Of a DNA stretch of 15,322 nucleotides, positions 1-6,956 are shown one piece after another. Every line of letters begins with the position of its first letter. Positions within the stretch are counted from its first letter, which is position 1. Where the stretch lies: NCBI GenBank assembly GCA_934230115.1, contig CAKQEI010000059.1, positions 1 through 15,322 on the forward strand, read 5' to 3'. The notes below the pieces were generated by a model. It searched no databases. It saw only the letters and a program-made list of their open reading frames with translations, and had not been told where the DNA came from. The position numbers were made by a program, and so were the translations under genes. The stretch comes from an uncultured Prevotella sp. Lineage in GTDB: Bacteria > Bacteroidota > Bacteroidia > Bacteroidales > Bacteroidaceae.

Positions 1-76
1 TTGGCTTTCCCATTGCATATAAAACGGGAAAAGACAATAAATATTTTATATAAACTAATTTTGCTCACTTACTTAT

Positions 77-135
77 AAAAAAAGGAAGTTATCCTTTTCA
101 TCTTAAAAATAGATGGAGGTTAACTTCCTTTTTTT
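77..135. terminator. Long bidirectional intrinsic terminator
   Basis: A perfect 15-bp inverted repeat, AAAAAAAGGAAGTTA at 77-91 and its complement at 121-135, is extended inwards by shorter pairings (93-95 with 117-119, CATCT 99-103 with AGATG 111-115). The hairpin is flanked by A7 on the left and T7 on the right, so either strand would give a stem followed by a U tract. It lies about 30 nt downstream of the stop codon of the secreted-protein gene and would end the nnr transcript. It may also terminate a rightward transcript entering from outside the window. Positions 1-76 show nothing recognisable. Confidence 0.88.
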
Positions 136-164
136 GTATTATATACATATTATTTGATAAAGTT

Positions 165-1220
165 CTATTCCAACGGCTCTGTCTTCAGTTCAACAATAGA
201 ACCAGTAGTCGGGTCGAGCACAATGTGCGAAGTGAACTTACGTCCGAAGAGTGCTCCATTGAGCAATTCCACCTTACCAAACTGAGCCGCTTCGGTCTCA
301 AAAGAGCCTATTGACGAGCCTTTGGCATCAACCACATTCAGTCGAATCTTGCCTGGGAGGTTAACTCCAAGCACGAAATCATCCTTCTGTTTGTCAGCCA
401 TTGAAGCCTCTTCAGGTATTTTGGCAAACACGCCCTCGTCCTCAATATCCACATAGTAAGGCTCACCCGAGAAATCATCGGCTGTTGTGAGTCCAAAACG
501 CTTGGAAAATCTGAACAACAGTTTGTGCTTGTCGGCACGCTCTGGCACGAAAGTCATCACGGTCTCGGTGGTGTCAACGGTTGTAGTGCCAGTGAATAGC
601 TGCATCAAGGCACGCTCCTGAAGGTCGAGATGTTTGTACATTAGTCGGAGCTGTTCGCCATCCTTAGGCATATTGTCTGCCTCGCCACGCGAGAGTTGGT
701 TGCGTGAGTCGCGTATGTCATATATCTCTTGAGCCACAAGCTGAGCCATCTTAGGCAGATTGGCAGCCGTGAGAATGTCTTGACTCATATAGTCGCGCGG
801 ATTTAGCGGAGCCTGTTTCTTATCCTGACGATACTGCTTAGGCTTGGTGCTCATTGGGGCTTTGGTATTAATGGCACGCAGAGTGCCATTTGCATCACAA
901 TCAACAGACAGCACACTATGCTTCTTGTCCACAGCTACAGTGAACTGCTTGTCGGTGTCGGGTCGTCCCTCAGCCTGGAAGCTTACTCCCACAATACGAT
1001 AGGACGTCTGAGCCGCCGTAGCTCCTGGTTTCTTAAAATAGAGTTCTGAGTAGTCGGCAAGTTGTCCCGGCTCGGTTGATGTTTTCTCTACCAGTACCTG
1101 CATACGTACTGCTGTCTTGGGCAAATAGTATTTCAGCCCTTCCACCTGCTTCTCACCTCCAGCCATAGCCGATGTGGCGGCAATGGCAGAGAGGACTATT
1201 GATGATAGGATTCTCTTCAT
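165..1220 (-). CDS. Secreted DUF4831-like protein of unknown function
   Basis: The product has 351 residues. It begins with a clear Sec signal peptide: basic K2-R3, a hydrophobic core at residues 4-17, and a signal peptidase I site A18-M19-A20 before G21. There is no lipobox cysteine, so it should be a soluble periplasmic or secreted protein rather than a lipoprotein. The remainder is hydrophilic, with no membrane segment and no catalytic motif I can name. Overall sequence and length resemble the DUF4831 family of Bacteroidota, which has no known function; this assignment is from memory. The start at 1220 is the only one that gives the signal peptide. It lies 25 nt downstream of nnr, with no promoter visible in between, so the two are probably cotranscribed. 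The strong hairpin at 77-135 follows it. Confidence 0.85.
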   Translation of the reverse strand: MKRILSSIVLSAIAATSAMAGGEKQVEGLKYYLPKTAVRMQVLVEKTSTEPGQLADYSELYFKKPGATAAQTSYRIVGVSFQAEGRPDTDKQFTVAVDKKHSVLSVDCDANGTLRAINTKAPMSTKPKQYRQDKKQAPLNPRDYMSQDILTAANLPKMAQLVAQEIYDIRDSRNQLSRGEADNMPKDGEQLRLMYKHLDLQERALMQLFTGTTTVDTTETVMTFVPERADKHKLLFRFSKRFGLTTADDFSGEPYYVDIEDEGVFAKIPEEASMADKQKDDFVLGVNLPGKIRLNVVDAKGSSIGSFETEAAQFGKVELLNGALFGRKFTSHIVLDPTTGSIVELKTEPLE

Positions 1221-1245
1221 AGAATTTATGTTGTTAAAATATAAA

Positions 1246-2757
1246 TCAATACAACGCCTTGAATGCCTCGGGCAGAGCGTTAATAATGTCGCTTGCCACC
1301 AAGCTCTCCTTGCCTATACGCGATACAGCAATATCGCCTGCGAGTCCATGCAAATACATACCGGTGAGACAGGCATTCTTGCGCGAATAGCCACGCGCCA
1401 ACAAGGCTGTTATGACGCCCGTGAGCACATCGCCCGAACCTGCTGTTGCCATGCCAGAATTGCCCGTAGTGTTGAACACCACTCCTCCATCAGGCAGACA
1501 GAGTGCCGAATAATGGCCCTTGAGCAAGATGTAAGCACGCAGACTCTCAGCCATGTCGCAAGCCACCTTAAGGCGTTCGCTGTCGCTATGGCATGTTGTT
1601 GAAGCAAGGCGGTCGAACTCGCGCGGATGGGGAGTCATAATCATATTGCTTGGCAACTGGCTTATCCATGTGCCATGAGAGCCGAGCATGTTTAGAGCGT
1701 CGGCATCAAGCACCACGGGACACTGTGTCTGCTGCAACTGCGACATAAGCGCAAGGGCTGAGTCCTCTTGTCGGCCAAGTCCCGGACCTATGCCTACGGC
1801 ACTGAATTCATCCGATATAACCGCCTCTGAGTAATAATTCTCGTTGTCGATGGCAAGCACAGCTTCAGGCACAGCTATCTGCATCACCATTGAGTTGCAA
1901 CGCGGAGTGAGAGCCGTCACCTTGCCTACTCCACTACGCAAACATGCACGTGTGGCGAGCACAGCAGCTCCTGCCATGCCTTCGCTACCAGCAATGAGAA
2001 GAGCATGTCCCATAGAACCCTTGTGTGCGAAATCGTCGCGCTGCAACATCTGCTGGCGCACATACTCGACATCGATAGTTGTATAGGGCGACGGTATGCT
2101 CTTGATGTACTCCTTGGACAGGCGTATGTCGAGCACCAACACCTTGCCAAGATAAGGCTGACAGTCGGCAAAGAACATCGAGAGTTTCTTGAGCTGCATG
2201 GTTAGCGTCAAGTCAGCACGGATGATGGCAGAGGGACTGTTGTTGGTGTTGTCCTCTGTCATAAGACCCGATGGCATATCAATGCTTACCACACGCGACG
2301 ACGACTGGTTGATGTATTTCACAAGTGATGCGAAACCTCCTGTAAGCGGCTTGTTCAGACCCGAACCAAAGAGAGCATCAACAACAAGTGTATCCTTGTC
2401 GAGCTTTGGAGGGTCGAAATTGGTAGTCACCTCGGTGAAGTTCTTCACCAAACCATCGTTCTTCAAGCGGTCGCGGTTCTTAAGGCAGTTGTCCGACAAC
2501 TCGCCATGAATATTAAATAGATATGTGTCTACGCTATATCCCTTCTCCGAAAGCATACGAGCCACAGCGAGTCCATCACCACCATTGTTGCCAGGACCTG
2601 CAAACACCACTACGGGAGTCTGTGGGTCAAAGCGTGTTGTCAAGGCTGATGTTATGGCACGCGCTGCACGCTCCATGAGTTCAATTGATGCCACCGGTTC
2701 GTGGTCGATGGTGTATTGGTCGAGCTCATGAATCTGAGCTCCTGTGAGTATTTTCAT
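1246..2757 (-). CDS. nnr: Bifunctional NAD(P)H-hydrate epimerase / ADP-dependent NAD(P)H-hydrate dehydratase
   Basis: This 503-residue protein repairs hydrated NADH and NADPH in the cytoplasm. The N-terminal YjeF_N domain (about 1-215) interconverts the R and S epimers. The C-terminal ribokinase-like domain (about 235-503) dehydrates the S form using ADP. In the N-domain, G54-PGNNGGDG-62 is the nucleotide-binding loop, and VDALFGSGL (126-134) and SIDMPSG (158-164) are family motifs, with D160 the expected catalytic aspartate. In the C-domain, GIGPGLG (322-328), DADALN (351-356), TPHPRE (375-380), K413 and the GSGD loop (440-443) are all present, so both halves look active. Length is normal for the fused bacterial form. 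The gene is first in a two-gene unit with the DUF4831-like gene. Its leader of roughly 180 nt carries a terminator-like hairpin. Confidence 0.95.
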   Translation of the reverse strand: MKILTGAQIHELDQYTIDHEPVASIELMERAARAITSALTTRFDPQTPVVVFAGPGNNGGDGLAVARMLSEKGYSVDTYLFNIHGELSDNCLKNRDRLKNDGLVKNFTEVTTNFDPPKLDKDTLVVDALFGSGLNKPLTGGFASLVKYINQSSSRVVSIDMPSGLMTEDNTNNSPSAIIRADLTLTMQLKKLSMFFADCQPYLGKVLVLDIRLSKEYIKSIPSPYTTIDVEYVRQQMLQRDDFAHKGSMGHALLIAGSEGMAGAAVLATRACLRSGVGKVTALTPRCNSMVMQIAVPEAVLAIDNENYYSEAVISDEFSAVGIGPGLGRQEDSALALMSQLQQTQCPVVLDADALNMLGSHGTWISQLPSNMIMTPHPREFDRLASTTCHSDSERLKVACDMAESLRAYILLKGHYSALCLPDGGVVFNTTGNSGMATAGSGDVLTGVITALLARGYSRKNACLTGMYLHGLAGDIAVSRIGKESLVASDIINALPEAFKALY

Positions 2758-2880
2758 ATTTGTTTACTGTTATTTTGTCTATAAAATTAATGTATGTGGG
2801 GTGGAATAATAATGCAAAAATACAAAATAAATAGCAGAAAGCATTGCTTATTACTATTAAAAATGCTAACGTACGGATAC

Positions 2881-2905
2881 AAAAAAAGGGGCTCCGCCGA
2901 GTCCC
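2881..2905 (-). terminator. Terminator-like hairpin in the nnr leader (possible attenuator)
   Basis: On the minus strand GGGACTCGGCGGAGCCCC (2905 down to 2888) folds into a GC-rich stem: GGG pairs with CCC and CTC with GAG around a GGCG loop, with one A-C mismatch. Seven T follow directly at 2887-2881. It sits about 35 nt after the expected transcription start and 124 nt before the nnr start codon. As an intrinsic terminator inside a leader it could act as an attenuator. Alternatively it could end readthrough from the membrane-protein genes upstream. No antiterminator pairing was worked out. Confidence 0.6.
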
Positions 2906-2946
2906 AACCTTTGTTAACCTTAAATCTAATACCATGAAAAACATTG

Positions 2947-2977
2947 CAAAGATACACATTTTTAGCGTATCTGCAAA
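2947..2977 (-). promoter_or_regulatory. Bacteroidota-type promoter for nnr
   Basis: On the minus strand TTTG (2977-2974) is followed by exactly 19 nt and then TATCTTTG (2954-2947). This matches the known TTTG-N19-TAnnTTTG consensus of the primary sigma factor in Bacteroidota. Transcription would start near 2941 and run leftwards into nnr, giving a leader of roughly 180 nt. It lies in the 284-bp gap after the tandem membrane-protein genes, so nnr and its partner probably form a separate transcription unit. Confidence 0.8.
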
Positions 2978-2986
2978 TAATTTGCA
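2972..2986. repeat. Perfect palindrome over the -33 box of the nnr promoter
   Basis: TGCAAATAATTTGCA has two perfect 7-nt arms around a central A. It covers the -33 element (2974-2977) of the nnr promoter. Its size and place fit an operator for a dimeric repressor, but AT-rich Bacteroidota intergenic DNA can make such palindromes by chance, and no regulator is known. Confidence 0.4.
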
Positions 2987-3041
2987 ACATAATCTTCATT
3001 TTTACGAACAAACTCACATAATTTATTGACATATATCAATA

Positions 3042-4367
3042 TCATGTAAGATAATCGACCAAAATAGTGGCATTGTACACCCACATCCATAAGGCAAGCC
3101 CTGCAACCATAAAACGCGGCAAAACACCTTTCATACGGCGCAAAAGATAGCCTACCGCTATAGGAATGACAAACGCCCAGTGGGCTGTCATGATGTAAAC
3201 TTCGTTGAGTCCGAAACCAAATCCAAGGTGAATCAACATGTCGAAGGCAAACCAAGAAGCCACAACAATAAAGAAACGCTGACGGCGCGCCACCAATGCC
3301 CCTGCTATTAGCAACAGCACAACGATAGCCTCAACTACATAATTCATGTAGGAGCGATAGCCTACAAACACGGGACGTTCCTGCTGCACATCCTCCAAGA
3401 GATGGTCTCTATGCAACTGCAACGACTCTCCCATAAGATTGTCCACTACTGAGCGAAGGCGCGATGTTGTCATGTCGCTCCATTCAAGCATGGGCACATT
3501 GTCGGCAATAGCCTTGCCGTTCTGCTGCTTTACGAAGTCGTCATGCTGCTTCAATCGTTCTATTCGGGCAGGGTCCTTCTCCTTGATAGCTGCCTCGATG
3601 CGCTTTATGCCCTGTTCTTGCGGCTCTATAATGGCCTTCTGCTGCCATAAGACAATGAGCGCAAGCAATACTGTTGGTACAGCAAACGATACAATGCTTC
3701 GCAGCGAGAACACCTTCTTGCCATTAACCACCCATGCCGCCAACGCCACCTTTACGCCATTGGTAAGCGTCATGCCTGCCGTCAGGAAATAGAGCAAGGC
3801 GGTTTGTAACAAAGTTAAACGCTTGCCTTCCTGCAGTTTACGCCCCGCAAGAAGAAGCGTTAGAAGGAGTAAAGGCAGTGACAACGCAAAATGATCGGGC
3901 ACCATCGAAGCTACCATCACATGGGCAAAACCATAGAAAAGGGCTGTTAGCAATACAGAATCAATGCGACTGCACCCCACTATGTCACGCAGTATGCGGT
4001 GCATAAGCACCACGCTCCACACGTCACAAGCCACAAGCACAGCTGCCATCAGAAAGACAGCAAAATTGAATTCGGTCTGTGGCATGAGCCAATGATTCAA
4101 CCAATAGAGTGGCAACAGCACAGCCACAAAGAGCGGATGGCGCATAGCATCCCAATGCAAACGCATGCAGGATATGAATATAAGCGAGAACACATCGTAG
4201 CCCGACATGTTGAGATGGTTGTAGAACACCGACCAAAACCCCACATGCGCCCCACGTGTGAACGAGTCGTAATGATTGTAAATCAACAACCCGTTGAGCA
4301 GGGCAAACACTATGAGAGCTATTAAAGCTATCGGACGTTCCTCTTTTCTTATTCCAATCATTTTCAT
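3042..4367 (-). CDS. Polytopic membrane protein, GT-C-like, tandem paralogue 2
   Basis: The protein has 441 residues from the ATG at 4367. An upstream in-frame TTG at 4397 touches the preceding stop codon but is less likely, because homology to the neighbouring paralogue begins around IRKEERP. There are about nine to ten hydrophobic helices. A polar loop follows the first helix and carries YD34 and SGYD58, then the conserved motif MRHPL (75-79) and MVPDHF (155-160). A large hydrophilic segment (about 245-340) contains EWSDMTTSR and NLMGESLQLH, and near the C-terminus lies NEVYIMTAHW (388-397). An acidic first outer loop and many helices are typical of GT-C glycosyltransferases that use lipid-phosphate sugars, but this is a resemblance in layout, not a family match. 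I believe it belongs to DUF6080 (from memory). It is the last gene of the envelope cassette. Confidence 0.8.
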   Translation of the reverse strand: MKMIGIRKEERPIALIALIVFALLNGLLIYNHYDSFTRGAHVGFWSVFYNHLNMSGYDVFSLIFISCMRLHWDAMRHPLFVAVLLPLYWLNHWLMPQTEFNFAVFLMAAVLVACDVWSVVLMHRILRDIVGCSRIDSVLLTALFYGFAHVMVASMVPDHFALSLPLLLLTLLLAGRKLQEGKRLTLLQTALLYFLTAGMTLTNGVKVALAAWVVNGKKVFSLRSIVSFAVPTVLLALIVLWQQKAIIEPQEQGIKRIEAAIKEKDPARIERLKQHDDFVKQQNGKAIADNVPMLEWSDMTTSRLRSVVDNLMGESLQLHRDHLLEDVQQERPVFVGYRSYMNYVVEAIVVLLLIAGALVARRQRFFIVVASWFAFDMLIHLGFGFGLNEVYIMTAHWAFVIPIAVGYLLRRMKGVLPRFMVAGLALWMWVYNATILVDYLT

Positions 4368-4397
4368 CAGTTTAAATTGACAATTCTGATTTATCAA

Positions 4398-5876
4398 TTA
4401 GAAATATAAGTATTGCACTATCAGCGCCACATTCCACACCCAAAGATACACAGCCACTACTGCCATTATTGCCTTAAGAACAAGCGACCAACGGCGACGC
4501 AACCTGCTTCTCATCAAATAGGCTATGGCAATAGGCACCACATATATCCAATGGGCAGACATAATGTAAACCTCATTGATGCCGAAACCAAGGCCTATGT
4601 GAAGCACCATGTCGAGAGCAAAATATGACATACATAGCCAGAGGAACCGCGAACGTCTGCCACACCATACTCCGGCAACAAACAGCATAGCTATGATTGC
4701 CTCAATTATGTAGTTGAAGGCATGACGATAGTGCACAATCATGGGGCGGCTCTTCAGCACATCACCAAGCAGATAATCCTCGTGCAACTGTATTGACTCA
4801 CCAAAGAGATTCTCCACGATTGACTCTGAGCGTGAGGTCGTGATGTCAGTCCAACCTATAAACTCGCCGTTGGCTATTGGCTTGCCATTCTTGCGGCGAC
4901 GCACTGGTTTGGGTTTGGCCTTTGCCACAGAGTCGCGCTCAACAGAATCGCGGCGCAATGAATCCATCTGCGCTTCTGTGAACGAAGCTATGCGCAACGA
5001 GTCCTCATGAGCCTTGCGTGCCTTCTGCTCCTGTTGCTTTTTCTGCTTTATTGCCTTGGCCTTGGCACGTGCAGCCTTGGCTGCCACATCGCGTGGCCAC
5101 ACTATATGGTCATAGCTCAAGCGTGCGGCTCCCCATGTGAGTGCCGCAGGCAGAAGTATTGCAAGAAAGAGAAACTTAGGACGGAAGATGCGCCAGCCGT
5201 TCACAAAAAGTTCCGAAAGATAAATCTTCAGTCCGTTGTTGAGCGAGGTGCCGGCAGTAAGAAAGAAATACAACACCGACTGCCATATAGTCAATCGGCG
5301 ACGCTTCTGTATCAGTTTGCCCGACACATATAGGGCGAGCAACAGCAACATCATGGAGATGATGAAATGGTCGGGCACCATTGCAGAGAGCATCACGAAG
5401 GCGAAACCGAAATAGAAGAAGGTGAGCAGCGTCGCATCAGTACGGCTCACTCCTACCACCTCGCGGAAGATGCGGTAGATGAAGAGCGAGGAATAGAACG
5501 CTGAGAAGGTCTGAATGGCCGACACTATGAACACGGCACAGTTGATGCCCGTGAGCCATATAAGTGCCTGATTGATGAGATAGGGCACATACATATAGAA
5601 AGCCAACAACGGATGACGATAGACATTGTAGCCTGCCGTCCAGTCGCTCACCACACTATAGGTGATAGGGTCGAAACCCGACACATGGAATGTACCAATA
5701 AAGAGATGCCAATAGTGGGCATTGAGTGGTGTGAACACATCGTAATACTTGCACACAACGAGGGCGTTGAGAGCTGTCAACACGAGGAGCATCACCAGGG
5801 CAAGGGTGCGTTCCTCTCGTTTCACACGAAAGAGCGAGGAGAATATGCGCACAAAGGAGTTGTCCTTAATATTCAT
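4398..5876 (-). CDS. Polytopic membrane protein, GT-C-like, tandem paralogue 1 with charged insert
   Basis: This 492-residue protein is clearly a paralogue of the next gene. Shared blocks in the same order are KREERTLAL (19-27), YYDVFT (44-49), SGFD (66-69), YRHPLL (86-91), MVPDHF (166-171), LTAGTSLNNGLK (206-217), DITTSR (344-349), NLFGESIQLHEDYLL (356-370) and GFGINEVYIMSAHW (430-443). About nine to ten membrane helices are visible. It differs by a longer hydrophilic region, roughly 262-333, very rich in Ala, Lys, Arg, Glu and Ser, with repeated RDSV units (309-317); this part looks helical, perhaps coiled coil. The conserved acidic residues in the first outer loop (D46, D69) suggest, without proving, a GT-C-type glycosyltransferase. 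The gene starts 46 nt after gtrA. Probable DUF6080 member (from memory); substrate unknown. Confidence 0.85.
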   Translation of the reverse strand: MNIKDNSFVRIFSSLFRVKREERTLALVMLLVLTALNALVVCKYYDVFTPLNAHYWHLFIGTFHVSGFDPITYSVVSDWTAGYNVYRHPLLAFYMYVPYLINQALIWLTGINCAVFIVSAIQTFSAFYSSLFIYRIFREVVGVSRTDATLLTFFYFGFAFVMLSAMVPDHFIISMMLLLLALYVSGKLIQKRRRLTIWQSVLYFFLTAGTSLNNGLKIYLSELFVNGWRIFRPKFLFLAILLPAALTWGAARLSYDHIVWPRDVAAKAARAKAKAIKQKKQQEQKARKAHEDSLRIASFTEAQMDSLRRDSVERDSVAKAKPKPVRRRKNGKPIANGEFIGWTDITTSRSESIVENLFGESIQLHEDYLLGDVLKSRPMIVHYRHAFNYIIEAIIAMLFVAGVWCGRRSRFLWLCMSYFALDMVLHIGLGFGINEVYIMSAHWIYVVPIAIAYLMRSRLRRRWSLVLKAIMAVVAVYLWVWNVALIVQYLYF

Positions 5877-5922
5877 TCTGTATTTCTTTACCTTATTATA
5901 TATAACTGTTTTTCTATTTATC

Positions 5923-6309
5923 TCATTTTTTCAAGAAGAACCTCACCAACAGGAAGTTAACAGGCACACATACGCAGAACATCGGAATAGGTGCCCATTG
6001 CTTTGAGACACCGAGCCATATAGCAAGATTGAGCATTAGCATCTGCAACACATAGTTCACAGCATGGCTCAAGGCAAAACCTGCACCTCGCTTGGCAGAA
6101 GCCTCAACACGGAAGGTGTAGCGTGTGGAAGCCACGAAGTTGAAGGCAAAACTAATGGCATAGCCAATGGTCATGGATATTGTAGGCGCGAGCCAATGGA
6201 TCAACACCCAATATATGGCGTATTGCAGCAACGTGGCGAGCACACCTACTATGCCGAAGCGTATGACCTCGCCTAACTGTTGGCGGCGGTTGGAAGAATT
6301 GTTGTTCAT
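5923..6309 (-). CDS. GtrA-family membrane protein (candidate polyprenyl-phosphate-sugar flippase)
   Basis: The 128-residue protein has four membrane helices (about 15-37, 43-61, 78-98 and 108-124), the normal size and layout of the GtrA family. Family motifs are visible: RFGIVGVLAT (17-26), SFAFNF followed by TRYTF (53-66), and VPVNFLLVRFF (115-125). Members help move or recruit polyprenyl-phosphate-linked sugars, as with bactoprenyl glucose in O-antigen glucosylation and decaprenyl-phosphoarabinose in mycobacteria. It starts 9 nt after the HAD phosphatase stop and is followed by the two large membrane proteins. A role in carrying the lipid-linked sugar made by UbiA and HAD to those proteins is inferred from this order. 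Confidence 0.9.
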   Translation of the reverse strand: MNNNSSNRRQQLGEVIRFGIVGVLATLLQYAIYWVLIHWLAPTISMTIGYAISFAFNFVASTRYTFRVEASAKRGAGFALSHAVNYVLQMLMLNLAIWLGVSKQWAPIPMFCVCVPVNFLLVRFFLKK

Positions 6310-6318
6310 TATGATTTA

Positions 6319-6942
6319 TTATCTGAATGGTCTATAGTGGGCCTCATCGGCAAACTCCAGCATTTCCTTGTCGCCACGGCTGTCGCCATAGGCTATTATC
6401 CAGAAATCGTCGCGTTGGTTGTTGAGTATTGGCAGTTGCTCCTTTATGCGTCTCACCTTTTCCTCACCATAGCAGTTGGGAGTGAGAAAGCAGCCTGTAA
6501 GCAGTCCTGCTGTATCAGTCTCTATCTTGGTGCCTATCACTTGGAAATCGGAGTGGCTGCCTTTAGCCAAGTTGTCGAAGAACGGTCGCACCCAATTGTC
6601 AATGCTTGCGCTCACCACACACGCTGTCTCGCCATAGTGAAACACCTCGCGCAACTTGTCGAGAGCCTTCAGTCGCAACAGACGCTGGTTGTGACACGCA
6701 AACCTACAGCACACATCATCAAAGTCGTCGAGCGTCATGCCCTTGAAGTACCAGGCAAAAAGACGTTCCTTGGCTCGATAGTTGGGGTAGAGCTTCAGCT
6801 TCATCAATATCAACAACGGACTGAACAACGCAAAACCTAAGAAGAAACGACGTCGGCCACAAGCATAACGGATGAAGGCGAGCAGAGTGTCGGCTGAGGT
6901 GAGAGTGCCGTCAAAATCGAATAGATATATCTTCTTTTTCAT
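6319..6942 (-). CDS. HAD-IB family phosphatase (candidate phosphoribosyl-lipid 5'-phosphatase)
   Basis: From the ATG at 6942 the protein has 207 residues and all HAD motifs: DFDGT with nucleophile D9 and acid D11, S111 in VVSAS, K162 in the GEEKVRRI stretch, and GDSRGD (186-191) with the Mg-binding aspartates. The helical cap between motifs I and II (about 16-90) places it in subclass IB with phosphoserine phosphatases. Another ATG at 6954 would add four residues (MVGK) and sit 2 nt from the UbiA stop; both starts are possible. A much longer reading that begins inside ubiA is not credible. HAD-IB domains are often found next to or fused with UbiA prenyltransferases of this type, so the likely job is removing the 5'-phosphate from a polyprenyl-phosphoryl-phosphopentose. 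The substrate is inferred. Confidence 0.9.
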   Translation of the reverse strand: MKKKIYLFDFDGTLTSADTLLAFIRYACGRRRFFLGFALFSPLLILMKLKLYPNYRAKERLFAWYFKGMTLDDFDDVCCRFACHNQRLLRLKALDKLREVFHYGETACVVSASIDNWVRPFFDNLAKGSHSDFQVIGTKIETDTAGLLTGCFLTPNCYGEEKVRRIKEQLPILNNQRDDFWIIAYGDSRGDKEMLEFADEAHYRPFR

Positions 6943-6956
6943 CTTACCCACCATAT

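Noticed and set aside
1174..1602. Plus-strand open frame of 142 codons opposite nnr
   Set aside because: It is antisense to a well-supported gene, has an unusual Cys/His/Ala-rich composition and no recognisable motif.
3027..3040. TTGACATATATCAA as a terminator after the tandem membrane-protein genes
   Set aside because: The stem is short, AT-rich and mismatched, with no U tract, so it is not a credible terminator.
6280..6840. Plus-strand open frame of 186 codons opposite the HAD gene
   Set aside because: It is a shadow of the HAD coding sequence, with no independent promoter or domain.
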